From contig NZ_AP022586.1 of NCBI RefSeq assembly GCF_010731695.1, forward strand, positions 1,426,001 through 1,490,000: a DNA stretch of 64,000 nt, written 5' to 3'. The notes below the pieces were generated by a model. The model saw nothing but the letters and a program-made list of their open reading frames with translations, was not told where the DNA came from and did not search any database. This document shows, one piece after another, positions 55,864-64,000 of the stretch. Each line of letters starts with the position of its first letter. The first letter of the stretch is position 1. The position numbers and the translations under genes are program-made. Source of the stretch: Mycolicibacterium litorale. Its GTDB lineage: Bacteria; Actinomycetota; Actinomycetes; Mycobacteriales; Mycobacteriaceae.

Positions 55864-56535
55864 TCAGCCCTGCGGAGCCGGGCGCATCGACCCGAGGTAG
55901 TACGTCTCGCGGCCCGTGGGGTAGCCGCCACCGTTGGTGGCGATGTGGACGTGGTCGTAGTGGTTGGCGGTCTCGTTGCCGTAGTCGGCCGTCCAGCTCG
56001 GCGCCCCGATCCCGGGATAGAAGCCCTGACGCCAGATGACGTGCAGGACGCCCCAGCGGCGCGCATTGGCGAGCGCCAGCCCGGCGACCTGGTTGCCGAG
56101 TTCGATCCCTTCCTCGCTGCCGTGGTTCGGGATCATCACGTCGATCGCCAACCCGTTGGGGTGCCACTTCAACGGGTCCTGCCGATACCCGCCGATGGTC
56201 TTGATCTCGGGAAACATCGCGTTGATGGCGCGGGCCACCCAGATCGTCTTCACCTGCAGGCCGCCCTCCGGGGTGATGCCTTCAGGCAGCTCGATGTTGA
56301 AGTCCTGGGCGGCGACCGGTGCGCTCGCCGCCAGCAGTTCGGCCTCCGCGGGGCGGGGGGTCGGGGGCGGTGCCACCTCCGCGGTCGCCGGTGGCGCCAG
56401 TGCCGCTGCGGGCGGAGTCTCGGCGGAGCGGGGACTCTCGGTGTCGGAGGCGTAGACCATGCCCGCGGAGACCGCGAGCGACGCGGCGAGCGCCAGCCAG
56501 CGCCCCATCCCGTTCGCCGACACCGTCCTCGCCAT
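55864..56535 (-). CDS. Secreted D-Ala-D-Ala-peptidase-like/ARB_07466-like protein
   Basis: 223 residues. Signal peptide (GMGRWLALAASLAVSAGMVYA), a Pro/Ala-rich linker (35-75), and a C-terminal domain with GGYRQDPLKWHPNGLAIDVMIP and NHYDHVHIATNGG, whose His/Asp residues recall the M15/ARB_07466 peptidase-like fold. Mycobacteria have several such exported proteins; activity is unproven, but cell-wall location is likely. Confidence 0.78.
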   Translation of the reverse strand: MARTVSANGMGRWLALAASLAVSAGMVYASDTESPRSAETPPAAALAPPATAEVAPPPTPRPAEAELLAASAPVAAQDFNIELPEGITPEGGLQVKTIWVARAINAMFPEIKTIGGYRQDPLKWHPNGLAIDVMIPNHGSEEGIELGNQVAGLALANARRWGVLHVIWRQGFYPGIGAPSWTADYGNETANHYDHVHIATNGGGYPTGRETYYLGSMRPAPQG

Positions 56536-56612
56536 GAGCAGACTTTAGAGTCGGAAGCGGCGCCTCACGGGCATTCTTCGCTAATTGGACACAGTTCGTG
56601 TCCCGGTTCGGT

Positions 56613-56972
56613 TCACCTGCAGCAGTTGGGATCGAGCACCGCGCACAGCGCCCCGACCGCGTCGCGGTGCGGACGGTGGTAGACGTTCATTCCGCGCCGG
56701 TCGGATTCGACCATCCCGGCTTTGCGCAGCTGCGCCATGTGGTGGCTGACGGTCGACTCGGTGAGCCCGAGCGCCGCCGCCAGCTCCCCGCTGTTCTGAC
56801 CGTCGGAGCCTGCGCCGAAGAGCAGCGACATGATCTTCACCCGCACCGGGTCGGCCAGCGCCTTGAGTCGCAGTGCCACCTCGAGGGCGTCGGCGTCGCT
56901 CATCGGCCCCGCCGCCACCGGGGCGCAGCAGATGGGCTCGGAGGTGTCGAGAACGGGTAGCGCCTTCGGCAT
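56613..56972 (-). CDS. arsR: ArsR-type arsenic-responsive repressor
   Basis: 119 residues. Winged-helix core LAAALGLTESTVSHHMAQLRKAG. Cys pairs near both ends (PICCAP around residue 14; CAVLDPNCCR at the end) are suited to As(III) sensing, as in actinobacterial ArsR. It diverges from arsI, and the gap holds TTGAC-N4-GTCAA, so it should repress both directions until arsenite binds. Confidence 0.9.
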   Translation of the reverse strand: MPKALPVLDTSEPICCAPVAAGPMSDADALEVALRLKALADPVRVKIMSLLFGAGSDGQNSGELAAALGLTESTVSHHMAQLRKAGMVESDRRGMNVYHRPHRDAVGALCAVLDPNCCR

Positions 56973-56993
56973 GACCTGATTGTGCCGACCATA

Positions 56994-57007
56994 TTGACTT
57001 ATGTCAA
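56994..57007. promoter_or_regulatory. ArsR operator candidate
   Basis: TTGACTTATGTCAA, inverted TTGAC/GTCAA with a 4 bp spacer, centred in the arsR-arsI intergenic region; similar in form to known SmtB/ArsR boxes. Confidence 0.65.
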
Positions 57008-57067
57008 AGAGGTAGGCACTATCGGAAGCACCATTTCGATATATGTCTCACTATCTGGAGGGTGATC

Positions 57068-57478
57068 ATGTCCCGAGTTCAATTGGCGCTCAACGTCGAC
57101 GACGTCGACCAGGCCATCGCGTTCTACTCGACGCTGTTCAACACGCAGCCCGCCAAGGTCAAGCAGGGTTACGCGAACTTCGTCATCACCGAACCGCCGT
57201 TGAAGCTGGTGCTGCTGGAGAACCCCGGTGAAGGTGGCACCCTCAACCATCTCGGCGTCGAGGTCGACAGCAGCGCCGCCGTCCACGCCGAGATCGCGCG
57301 CCTGCGCGACGAGGGCGTGTTCACCGACGAGGAGATCGGCACCACCTGCTGCTTCGCCACGCAGGACAAGGTGTGGGTGACCGGACCCGGCGGTGAGAAG
57401 TGGGAGGTCTACACGGTGCTGGCCGATTCGGAGACGTTCGGCACCAGTCCGGGCCACGTCGACGCATCCTGCTGCTGA
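57068..57478 (+). CDS. arsI: ArsI/CadI-like glyoxalase-fold dioxygenase
   Basis: 136 residues; ATG 57068 has GGAGGG 5 bp upstream. Vicinal oxygen chelate fold starting RVQLALNVDDVDQAIAFYS; the vicinal Cys pair in GTTCCFATQDKVWVTGPGGE is the trivalent organoarsenical site of ArsI C-As lyases, and related CadI proteins are metal-induced. The stop overlaps the acr3 ATG. A C-terminal CC may add metal binding. Confidence 0.85.
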   Translation: MSRVQLALNVDDVDQAIAFYSTLFNTQPAKVKQGYANFVITEPPLKLVLLENPGEGGTLNHLGVEVDSSAAVHAEIARLRDEGVFTDEEIGTTCCFATQDKVWVTGPGGEKWEVYTVLADSETFGTSPGHVDASCC

Positions 57479-58563
57479 TGCCGCCGAGCGGGACCGCCGG
57501 GGCGCAGGTGGTCGAACGGCTGTCGCTGCTCGACCGGTTCCTCCCGCTGTGGATCGGGCTCGCGATGGCCGCCGGTCTGCTTCTCGGACGGCTGGTGCCC
57601 GGACTGGGCTCCGCCGTGAATCAGATTGCGGTGGACGGCATCTCGCTACCCATCGCGCTGGGGCTGCTCATCATGATGTACCCGGTGCTGGCCAAGGTGC
57701 GCTACGACCGGCTGGAATCGGTCACCGGCGACCGCAGGCTGCTCCTCAGCTCGCTGGCGCTGAACTGGGTGCTCGGACCGGCCGTGATGTTCGCCCTCGC
57801 CTGGCTGATGCTGCCGGACCTGCCCGAACACCGCACCGGCCTGATCATCGTGGGTCTGGCCCGATGCATCGCGATGGTGGTCATCTGGAACGACCTCGCC
57901 TGCGGTGACCGGGAAGCCGCTGCGGTCCTGGTCGCACTGAACTCGGTCTTCCAGGTCGCCATGTTCGCGCTGCTCGGCTGGTTCTATCTGTCCGTCCTGC
58001 CCGGGTGGCTGGGCCTGGCCCAGACGACGATCTCCGCCTCACCGTGGCAGATCGCGAAATCCGTGTTGATCTTCCTCGGCATCCCCCTGGTCGCGGGGTA
58101 TCTCACGCGCCGCTTCGCGGAGCGCACGAGGGGCCGGTCCTGGTACGAATCGACGTTCCTGCCGAAGCTCGGCCCGTGGGCCCTGTACGGCCTGCTGTTC
58201 ACGATCGTCATCCTGTTCGCCCTGCAGGGGGAGCAGATCACCAGCCGTCCCCTCGACGTCGCGCGCATCGCCCTGCCGCTGCTCGCCTACTTCGCGGTGA
58301 TGTGGGGTGGCGGATACCTCGTGGGGTCCTGGCTGCGGCTGGGCTACGCGCGCACCACCACGCTGGCGTTCACCGCAGCGGGCAACAACTTCGAACTCGC
58401 GATCGCCGTCGCCATCGCCACCTACGGCGCGACCTCCGGGCAGGCCCTGGCCGGCGTCGTCGGGCCCCTGGTCGAGGTACCCGTCCTGGTCGGCCTCGTC
58501 TACGCGTCACTGGCGCTGCGGCGGCGATTCGAACCGGCCCCGACCTCACGGAGCGTCCCATGA
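57478..58563 (+). CDS. acr3: Arsenite efflux permease Acr3
   Basis: 361 residues, ten predicted TM helices. The conserved Cys of GLARCIAMVVIWNDLACGD and the Glu of AAGNNFELAIAVAIA, both needed for arsenite transport in Acr3, are present. ATG overlaps the arsI stop; arsC follows with a 4 bp overlap. Confidence 0.93.
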   Translation: MPPSGTAGAQVVERLSLLDRFLPLWIGLAMAAGLLLGRLVPGLGSAVNQIAVDGISLPIALGLLIMMYPVLAKVRYDRLESVTGDRRLLLSSLALNWVLGPAVMFALAWLMLPDLPEHRTGLIIVGLARCIAMVVIWNDLACGDREAAAVLVALNSVFQVAMFALLGWFYLSVLPGWLGLAQTTISASPWQIAKSVLIFLGIPLVAGYLTRRFAERTRGRSWYESTFLPKLGPWALYGLLFTIVILFALQGEQITSRPLDVARIALPLLAYFAVMWGGGYLVGSWLRLGYARTTTLAFTAAGNNFELAIAVAIATYGATSGQALAGVVGPLVEVPVLVGLVYASLALRRRFEPAPTSRSVP

Positions 58564-58976
58564 CCGACGACATACCCGCGGTGTTGTTCCTCTGCACCCA
58601 CAACGCCGGCCGCTCGCAGATGGCACTCGGCTACTTCACCCACCTCACGGGCGGCCGCGCCGTCGCATGGTCGGGCGGCTCGGAACCGGGGGACCGGATC
58701 AATCCGTCCGCGGTCGCCGCGATGGCGGAGGTCGGCATCGACATCACCGGCGAATACCCGAAACCGTGGACCGACGAGATGGTGCGGGCCGCCGACGTCG
58801 TGGTGACCATGGGGTGTGGCGACGCGTGCCCGTTCTATCCGGGGAAGCGTTACGAGAACTGGCAACTGCCGGATCCGGCCGGGCAGTCGGTGGCGGCCGT
58901 GCGGCCGATCCGCGACGACATCGAGAAGCGCGTCCGCACCCTGCTCGCCGAACTCGGAGTGACTCCGGCCGGCTGA
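58560..58976 (+). CDS. arsC: Arsenate reductase (LMW phosphatase type)
   Basis: 138 residues. P-loop FLCTHNAGRSQMALGYF with the nucleophilic Cys, and downstream MGCGDACPFYPGKRYENW giving the extra Cys of the relay. Reduces As(V) to As(III) for Acr3 export, probably with mycothiol or thioredoxin in this lineage. Confidence 0.92.
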   Translation: MTDDIPAVLFLCTHNAGRSQMALGYFTHLTGGRAVAWSGGSEPGDRINPSAVAAMAEVGIDITGEYPKPWTDEMVRAADVVVTMGCGDACPFYPGKRYENWQLPDPAGQSVAAVRPIRDDIEKRVRTLLAELGVTPAG

Positions 58977-59037
58977 CCGGTCGAACTCGCGTAGTCCTAC
59001 TCATCCCCGGTCCGGCCCGGCGGGGGATGCTGGACGC

Positions 59038-60336
59038 ATGCCGGAAGTCGACACCGTTCGCGCCCGTGACCGTGCCGTTGACGTCGCCCGCCTCGCGGCC
59101 CTGCTGGTCGTGATGTTCGGTCACTGCGCGCTGCTGCTCGCCACCATCGACTCCGGCGGGGTGCGGATCGGCAACCTGCTGGGCGCGCTGCCGACCATCG
59201 CGCCGGTCACCTGGGTCGTGCAGGTGATGCCGCTGTTCTTCCTGGCCGGCGGGGCCGCCGGCGCGTACGGGTGGCACCCCGGGACGCCGTGGGGTTCCTG
59301 GCTGTTCGCCCGCGCCCAACGGTTGTGCCGCCCCGTCTTCTGGTACCTCGCGGCCTGGGTGGCCGGCCTGCTCGCGGTGCGGTGGTTCCTCGGCGCGGCG
59401 TCGGCGGACGCGCTGGGCCGGGAGAGTGTCGCGCTGTTGTGGTTCCTGGGCGTCTACCTGCTCGCGCTCGCGTTCGTGCCCGCGCTGACCCGGCTGCGCA
59501 CCGGGCGGGCGGTGGCTGCCGTGATCGCCGCGCTGCTCGCCGCGGAGTGGGCAGTCGACGGCATCCGATCCGCCGTCGGCACACCCGAAGCCGGCGTCGT
59601 GAACTTCCTGCTCGTCTGGTTGATCCCGGTCGTGATCGGTGTGGCGTACGCGCGTCGGCTGATCAGCCCGCTCGTCGCGGCGGTCGTCGGGCTCGGCGCG
59701 CTGTCCGCCCAGTGTGCGCTCGCCATCACCGGCGCCTACGAAGTCGCGCTCGTTGTGACGGGCGCGGAACAGGTGTCGAACGTGTCGCCGCCGACGCTGC
59801 TGCTCGGCCTGCACTGCACGTGGATGTCGTGTGCGTTCGTGGCCGTTGCCGCACCGGTCCGGCGGTGGGCAGCACGGCCGCGGGTCTGGCAGGTCGTCGC
59901 CGCCGGCAACGGGGGCGCCATGACGCTGTATCTCTGGCACATTCCCGCCATCGCGGTCGCGGCGTTCGCGCTGCACGCCGTCGGCCTGGACGCCTACGAC
60001 GTCGAGGCGCCGGACTTCTGGGGACTGCTGGCACTGCGGGCCTTGGTGTTCGCCGGAGTCATGGCCGCACTGTTCCGGTTGCTCTCGCCGCTCGAGCACC
60101 GCCCACTCCCATGGTGGGACGCCACGGCGACGGCCGCCGGCGCGCGCTCGGTGTGCACCGGTGTGCTGATCTGCGGGGCGGGTGTGGCGCTGGTGCTGAC
60201 GGCCAAGCAGGGGTTGGCCGGGACCGCGGGGTGGACCGCACTCGGTGCCTTCTTCACGGCGGCGGCGGCTGCTCGGGTCTGCGCGGGCTCGGCCGTGGAT
60301 GGTTCCCGGGCCCCCGAAGCGGTGACCGCTCGGTGA
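59038..60336 (+). CDS. Membrane acyltransferase (acyltransferase-3 family)
   Basis: 432 residues, about ten TM helices. Starts RARDRAVDVARLAALLVVMF with HCALLL following (the R...D...H arrangement of the family), then QVMPLFFLAGGAAGAYGW. Such enzymes O-acylate sugars, lipids or cell-wall glycans at the membrane. The methyltransferase gene overlaps its end by 4 bp, suggesting joint modification of one substrate. Confidence 0.85.
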   Translation: MPEVDTVRARDRAVDVARLAALLVVMFGHCALLLATIDSGGVRIGNLLGALPTIAPVTWVVQVMPLFFLAGGAAGAYGWHPGTPWGSWLFARAQRLCRPVFWYLAAWVAGLLAVRWFLGAASADALGRESVALLWFLGVYLLALAFVPALTRLRTGRAVAAVIAALLAAEWAVDGIRSAVGTPEAGVVNFLLVWLIPVVIGVAYARRLISPLVAAVVGLGALSAQCALAITGAYEVALVVTGAEQVSNVSPPTLLLGLHCTWMSCAFVAVAAPVRRWAARPRVWQVVAAGNGGAMTLYLWHIPAIAVAAFALHAVGLDAYDVEAPDFWGLLALRALVFAGVMAALFRLLSPLEHRPLPWWDATATAAGARSVCTGVLICGAGVALVLTAKQGLAGTAGWTALGAFFTAAAAARVCAGSAVDGSRAPEAVTAR

Positions 60337-60890
60337 CGGCAGGCGACGGCGCGCACTGGGACCGCAGGTATGCCGAGCTCGGCCCGGCCCCGGTGGGAGC
60401 GGTCGCGCTGCCCGGCGTCTTCGCCCCGCATTCCAGCGCCTTCCCGACCGAGGGCGCCGCACTCGACCTCGCCTGCGGACAGGGCCGGATCGGCCTGTGG
60501 CTCGCCGAGCTCGGGCTGACAGTGCACGGTTCCGACGTCTCGGCGGTGGCGATCGAACAGGCCGCGGCCGCCGCCCGGCAACGTGGAGTGTCCGACCGCT
60601 GCCGGTTCGAGGTGCTCGACCTCGACGGCGGACTGCCGGTGGGTCCGCCCGCCGACGTCATCGTCTGCCATATGTTCCGCGACGAGCGCCTCGACCGTGC
60701 GTTGGTCGCCCGTCTCGCGCCGGGAGGTCTGCTCGCGATCGCGGCGCTGAGCGAGGTCGGCGCCGCGCCCGGGCGGTTCCGGACCCGGCCCGGGGAGCTC
60801 GCCGAGGCGTTCGCCGACCTCGACGTCGTCGCTGCGGGCGAAGGTTCGGGTACGGCGTGGCTGATGGGCCGCCGGCCCCGGTCATGTTGA
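60333..60890 (+). CDS. SAM-dependent methyltransferase
   Basis: 185 residues, GTG overlapping the acyltransferase stop. Class I motif I ALDLACGQGRIGLWLAELG, then VHGSDVSAVAIEQA (acidic end of strand 2). Small, single-domain; similar in layout to tellurite/thiopurine-type methyltransferases (HWDRRYAE start). Substrate unknown. Confidence 0.85.
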   Translation: MTAGDGAHWDRRYAELGPAPVGAVALPGVFAPHSSAFPTEGAALDLACGQGRIGLWLAELGLTVHGSDVSAVAIEQAAAAARQRGVSDRCRFEVLDLDGGLPVGPPADVIVCHMFRDERLDRALVARLAPGGLLAIAALSEVGAAPGRFRTRPGELAEAFADLDVVAAGEGSGTAWLMGRRPRSC

Positions 60891-60920
60891 GGATTCGCCG
60901 GGTTCGGGTAGTCAGCCGCT

Positions 60921-61532
60921 ATGGGTGAAACACTGGCGACGCTGCCGTCCACCGTCCGCTCGACCGTCTCGGGTGCGCTCGGTGACCCGCTGCGGGTGTT
61001 CGCCGAACCCGGTCCGGTCCACGAAGCCGACGTGGCGTTCGACGACGACGCGCGGATGCCAGGGCTCACCCAGCTGTTGCGCCCCGGCCGGCGGTACACC
61101 ACGTTCGTGCGGATCGCGCCGACGAGCGGGCGACCCGTCGTGCGCACCGTGTGCGTCAAGTTCCCCGACGCCTACGGGCCAGGCAGCGACCAGGACTTCT
61201 TGTTCGCCTCCTCCGGCGACGGCGCCCCGCTGCACCACTTCGCGGTCCCGCGCTCACGCGCCGACGATCAGCTCTACTCCTCGCTGTGGCTGTACTTCGC
61301 GGGGATACGGCCGGTCGTGTTCGGGGCCTCCGCGTCGACGGGGTCGCAGTCCGGCGAGCTCGGCCGCGGTGACCGGCTCGACTTCCTCATCGGCGGCATC
61401 GTCGGGCGCTTCCATCGCATCGGTGACATTCGCCTGGGAAGTGAGATACCGCAGGCGTCGGTCGGTTTCGCGGCGAGCAACAGCGGGGGAGGGCTGCGTC
61501 CGCTGCCCCCTGCGATGTTCTACCGCGGCTGA
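60921..61532 (+). CDS. Hypothetical protein, possibly catalase-fold-like
   Basis: 203 residues. Segments VRTVCVKFPDAYGPGSDQDF and PLHHFAVPRSRADDQLY have a loose resemblance to the core of catalase-like proteins, but the heme-ligand Tyr and distal His cannot be placed with confidence. No signal peptide. I do not assign a function. Confidence 0.65.
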   Translation: MGETLATLPSTVRSTVSGALGDPLRVFAEPGPVHEADVAFDDDARMPGLTQLLRPGRRYTTFVRIAPTSGRPVVRTVCVKFPDAYGPGSDQDFLFASSGDGAPLHHFAVPRSRADDQLYSSLWLYFAGIRPVVFGASASTGSQSGELGRGDRLDFLIGGIVGRFHRIGDIRLGSEIPQASVGFAASNSGGGLRPLPPAMFYRG

Positions 61533-61556
61533 CGCGCTGCCGGTGGATAGGGCAAC

Positions 61557-62360
61557 ATGTCGGTGATGAGTGCGCTTCGACTGGTCGCCGGGCTGTGCGC
61601 CACCACCGTGCTGCTCGCGGCGGGCTGTGCCGATGCCCAGAATGCCGCGGCGACGCCGAGCGCCGATCCGCAACTGCGCCTCACGGTGCTCGGCGAAATG
61701 CCCCATGACACGACGGCATTCACCCAGGGCCTCGAGTTCGACGGTGCCGCGCTGCTGGAGACCACCGGGCTGGCCGGGCAGTCCCAGCTGCGTGAACTCG
61801 ATCCTGCCACCGGCGCGGTGCGTCGTTCCGTGCCGCTGCCGGGCGGGTACTTCGGTGAGGGCATGACGGTCACCGGGAACACGGTCTGGCAGGTCACCTA
61901 CCGCGATGGTGTCGCGATCGATTGGGACAGAACAACTTTCACACCGCGACGCGAGGTGCCCATCGACGGCGAAGGCTGGGGCGTGTGTTTGGACGGTGAC
62001 CGGATCGTCCGCAGCGACGGCACGGACCGGCTGCGCTTCGTCGAACCCGCCGACTTCGTCGAGACAGGGAGCGTCACTGTCACCGATACCGGTGGGGCAC
62101 CCGTCGCCGGTCTCAACGAGCTGGAATGCGTTGACGGCCAAGTGTGGGCGAACATCTGGCCGACCGACGAGATCGTCCGCATCGACCCGGCAACCGGGGC
62201 GGTCACGGCGTCGGTCGACGCCTCCGTGTTGCGTCAGGGTGAGCCAGAGAGCAACGTGCTCAACGGAATTGCCTACGCAGGCAACGGAGAATTCTTGATC
62301 ACCGGTAAGAACTGGTCGACGATGTACCGGGTGAGGTTTGACGCGGCGCAGCCCTTGTGA
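61557..62360 (+). CDS. Glutaminyl-peptide cyclotransferase-like lipoprotein
   Basis: 267 residues. Lipobox VLLAAGC at the N-terminus, then a five-bladed beta-propeller of the bacterial/plant glutaminyl cyclase type (FTQGLEFDGAALLETTGLAG, GLNELECVDGQVWANIWPTD, LNGIAY). Converts N-terminal Gln to pyroglutamate on exported proteins; anchored outside the membrane. Confidence 0.9.
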   Translation: MSVMSALRLVAGLCATTVLLAAGCADAQNAAATPSADPQLRLTVLGEMPHDTTAFTQGLEFDGAALLETTGLAGQSQLRELDPATGAVRRSVPLPGGYFGEGMTVTGNTVWQVTYRDGVAIDWDRTTFTPRREVPIDGEGWGVCLDGDRIVRSDGTDRLRFVEPADFVETGSVTVTDTGGAPVAGLNELECVDGQVWANIWPTDEIVRIDPATGAVTASVDASVLRQGEPESNVLNGIAYAGNGEFLITGKNWSTMYRVRFDAAQPL

Positions 62361-62459
62361 CCAAGGTCACTAATTGGTCTCGATCTCGGACACGTCGGCG
62401 TGGGTCCCGCGCATCGCTGGTGGAGCCACGAGACTTCTCGCATGCGGGTTGAGGAAACC

Positions 62460-62669
62460 ATGTGGGATGTACTGCTCCCGAGGGATGTTGACGAACGCTG
62501 CGGGTATTCGCCCCGCGCCGCGCTGGCCGAACTCGTGGCCAAGCAGCTGCCCTCGTACAAGCGTCTGCTGCGTGTGGTGACCTGGTCGCCCGACGCGGGC
62601 CATCTGTTCCGGCCGACGCCGAACTTCCGGCGCTACGCCGTGTGCTACGAGGTCGAACTCGCCACCTGA
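62460..62669 (+). CDS. Small conserved-looking hypothetical protein
   Basis: 69 residues from ATG 62460, with GAGG 5 bp upstream; ATG 62442 would add six. Sequence MWDVLLPRDVDERCGYSPRA and LFRPTPNFRRYAVCYEVELA is compact and charged with two Cys. Not recognised. Confidence 0.5.
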   Translation: MWDVLLPRDVDERCGYSPRAALAELVAKQLPSYKRLLRVVTWSPDAGHLFRPTPNFRRYAVCYEVELAT

Positions 62670-62716
62670 ACGAAACATCAGGCCCTGCCGCGGTTTTCGC
62701 GCGAACGGCGAAACGC

Positions 62717-63163
62717 TCACCCAGCCCAGGAGGTGGGCTGGCGGCGGCGGGCGACCCGGTCGAGCCGCGCCCGCGCCGAATCCACACTGTCGGCGAGCGG
62801 CAGTTCACCCTGCGGATCGCAGATGCGCAACATCCGTCGGACCTCCCTGCCGGGGACGATCACCCAGTCGACGTCGATCCGTGCGCAGCTCACGCTCATG
62901 TAGTGCAGCGCGCTGAAACCCTGCGAGCCGAAGAAGGTCACCGCGCTCAGGTCGACGATCAACTGCGAGGCGGTCGCGGTGTGGCGTTCGACGTAGCGGC
63001 CGAGATCGCGCCCGTTGGTGGCATCCACCTCTCCGACGGCGGTGACCACCGACAGAATCGGCGACGGCGATCGGATCGAGAAGACGGCGCGACCGCACTC
63101 CTGGGGCGCTTCCGCGGCCGAGGGGTCAGGACGGAAAACCCGGACGGTGCCGATGTCAATCAT
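62717..63163 (-). CDS. STAS-domain protein (anti-sigma-factor antagonist-like)
   Basis: 148 residues from ATG 63163 with GGGAG upstream. STAS core SPILSVVTAVGEVDATNGRD and LIVDLSAVTFFGSQGFSALH, where the Ser of FFGSQG is at the usual phosphorylation site. Such proteins bind anti-sigma factors. A SigF/SigB-type sigma factor begins 550 bp away on the other strand, making a partner-switch link plausible. Confidence 0.85.
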   Translation of the reverse strand: MIDIGTVRVFRPDPSAAEAPQECGRAVFSIRSPSPILSVVTAVGEVDATNGRDLGRYVERHTATASQLIVDLSAVTFFGSQGFSALHYMSVSCARIDVDWVIVPGREVRRMLRICDPQGELPLADSVDSARARLDRVARRRQPTSWAG

Positions 63164-63712
63164 GGGTGGGACTCCCTCGATCGTGTGCCCCGATGGGTGT
63201 TCGGCGGCCACCGTGACGTCACAGCTTGCACGCCGCCGGGGGATGGCCGGCAAGCCGTCGCGAGTGACCTCGCCGCTGGCTGCTTCTTTCAACCTGTGAC
63301 GCAGATTACTACGGAATACGTCGTATTACTACAACCTTAAGCAGGTTCTCAGAAAGCCGTCTACCTGCGTATTTGCAAGTGGAGCGCGTGACGTCTACGC
63401 AAATTTCGGCGATCCGCCGGGCGGTGACGACGGATTGCGTAGTTCTACAAACTCCCGCGCGCACAACGGCGACGAAGCCGGTTCCAGGGGGTAGAGTGAC
63501 TGACATCCCGTCCGGGAGGCGTCACCGTTTAGTTCAAAGCGGACCGCTGTAGGCGAAGTCCGATCGAGTCAACGGTCCCATTGCCGCCGAGTCTTCGACA
63601 GGTGAAAACCCCTTCGTCGACAGCAGTTCCGAAGTCTCCCGGATAAGCAAGGCATGCGCCGTCTCACACCGGCGTTGCTTTCGCGTCCGCACCGAGTCCG
63701 GAAGGACCCGCG
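63164..63712. other. Divergent intergenic region of STAS and sigma genes
   Basis: 549 bp with no gene. It is AT-rich at 63300-63420 and contains the palindrome AATACG-T-CGTATT (63315-63327). An extended leader precedes the sigma ATG, with GGAAGGA at 63700. I cannot place an exact promoter; a GGGGTAG at 63487 resembles a SigF -10 but lacks a properly spaced -35. Confidence 0.45.
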
Positions 63713-64000
63713 ATGACGATTGTTGATGACACCCCCCAGTTGGCGACCAGAAGGCCGTCGACCCGCACCCAAGACGATTACGCCGACGTTCCCGACATGT
63801 TCCGGCTTCTGGCGGTGATGGCCGTCGAGTCCCCGCAATACGCCCGTCAACGTGAATGCATCGTCACCCGGTGCCTGCCCCTGGCCGATCACATCGCCTT
63901 CCGCTACCACCGCAAGGGCGAGAACCTCGACGACCTCGTGCAGATCGCCCGCGTCGGCCTGATGCACGCGGTGAACCGCTTCGACCCCGAGAACGGCGCC
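63713..64000 (+). CDS. SigF/SigB-family RNA polymerase sigma factor (3' end beyond window)
   Basis: The first 96 codons are visible, running off the right edge. ATG 63713 is preceded by a purine-rich GGAAGGA. After a 35-residue tail, VTRCLPLADHIAFRYHRKGE and NLDDLVQIARVGLMHAVNRF are sigma region 2 (2.1-2.2), including the core-binding DLVQ.G..GL pattern. Group 3 (SigF-like) stress/late-phase sigma factor is most likely. Confidence 0.85.
   Translation, partial: MTIVDDTPQLATRRPSTRTQDDYADVPDMFRLLAVMAVESPQYARQRECIVTRCLPLADHIAFRYHRKGENLDDLVQIARVGLMHAVNRFDPENGA

Noticed and set aside
63479..63493. SigF-type promoter before the sigma factor
   Set aside because: GGTT and GGGTA are only a few bases apart, far from the usual 15-17 bp spacing.

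Overview
The window is high-GC actinobacterial DNA. Its backbone order (recN, steA-like, mctB/steB-like, pyrG, Nudix hydrolase, xerD, then parA-like, scpA, scpB, pseudouridine synthase, cmk, der) matches the Rv1696-Rv1713 segment of Mycobacterium tuberculosis. The accessory genes (MMPL transporter, Rpf-like protein, PknH/PknI-like kinase, mycobacterial sigma factor, many catabolic genes) suggest a fast-growing environmental Mycolicibacterium-like species. This assignment comes from recalled synteny and protein character, not from a database search.

Layout. (1) 1-7.3 kb: DNA repair, septation, CTP synthesis and chromosome-dimer resolution. (2) 7.4-19.4 kb: acyl-CoA ligase and convergent P450, a 1.1 kb AT-richer non-coding stretch, then a tightly overlapped six-gene putative biosynthetic operon (TPP enzyme, SRPBCC protein, KAS III-like protein with an altered triad, HisC-like aminotransferase, YUCCA/FMO-like flavoenzyme, MMPL exporter). 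(3) 19.5-24.7 kb: parA-scpA-scpB-rluB-cmk-der, overlapping start to stop. (4) 24.7-28.2 kb: a 36-codon leader peptide with tandem Cys codons ahead of two TauE/SafE exporters, then a bacterial FeS photolyase-family gene broken by an in-frame ochre codon. (5) 28.4-39.1 kb: a complete-looking 10.6 kb phage satellite inserted in tRNA-Pro(GGG), bounded by a 60 bp direct repeat. It has integrase, an excisionase-like protein, a RepA-like ATPase with palindromic iterons, a WhiB protein, scaffold-like and major capsid proteins, and small unknown proteins, but no recognisable portal, large terminase or tail gene. (6) 39.2-42.2 kb: Rpf-like protein, Ser/Thr kinase, a 56-residue zinc ribbon, a DUF4239 protein. 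(7) 42.15-44.48 kb: a 2.3 kb AT-richer insert between 22 bp direct repeats at the 3' end of the DUF4239 gene, carrying one two-TM protein and no recombinase. (8) 44.5-55.9 kb: a catabolic/transport locus (GntR-SBP-permease-permease-ATPase-ALDH-crotonase operon; amidohydrolase divergent from a PucR regulator; cyclase-SDR operon), with two candidate PucR boxes. (9) 55.9-64 kb: secreted peptidase-like protein, arsenic operon (arsR, arsI, acr3, arsC), membrane acyltransferase, methyltransferase, glutaminyl cyclase-like lipoprotein, STAS protein and the first 96 codons of a SigF/SigB-type sigma factor.

Most interesting items: the capsid-encoding satellite with its iterons and arm-type sites; the recombinase-less 2.3 kb element; a photolyase-family gene apparently inactivated by a UV-type CC-to-TT change; the Cys leader peptide; and the uncharacterised KAS III/aminotransferase/FMO/TPP cluster.
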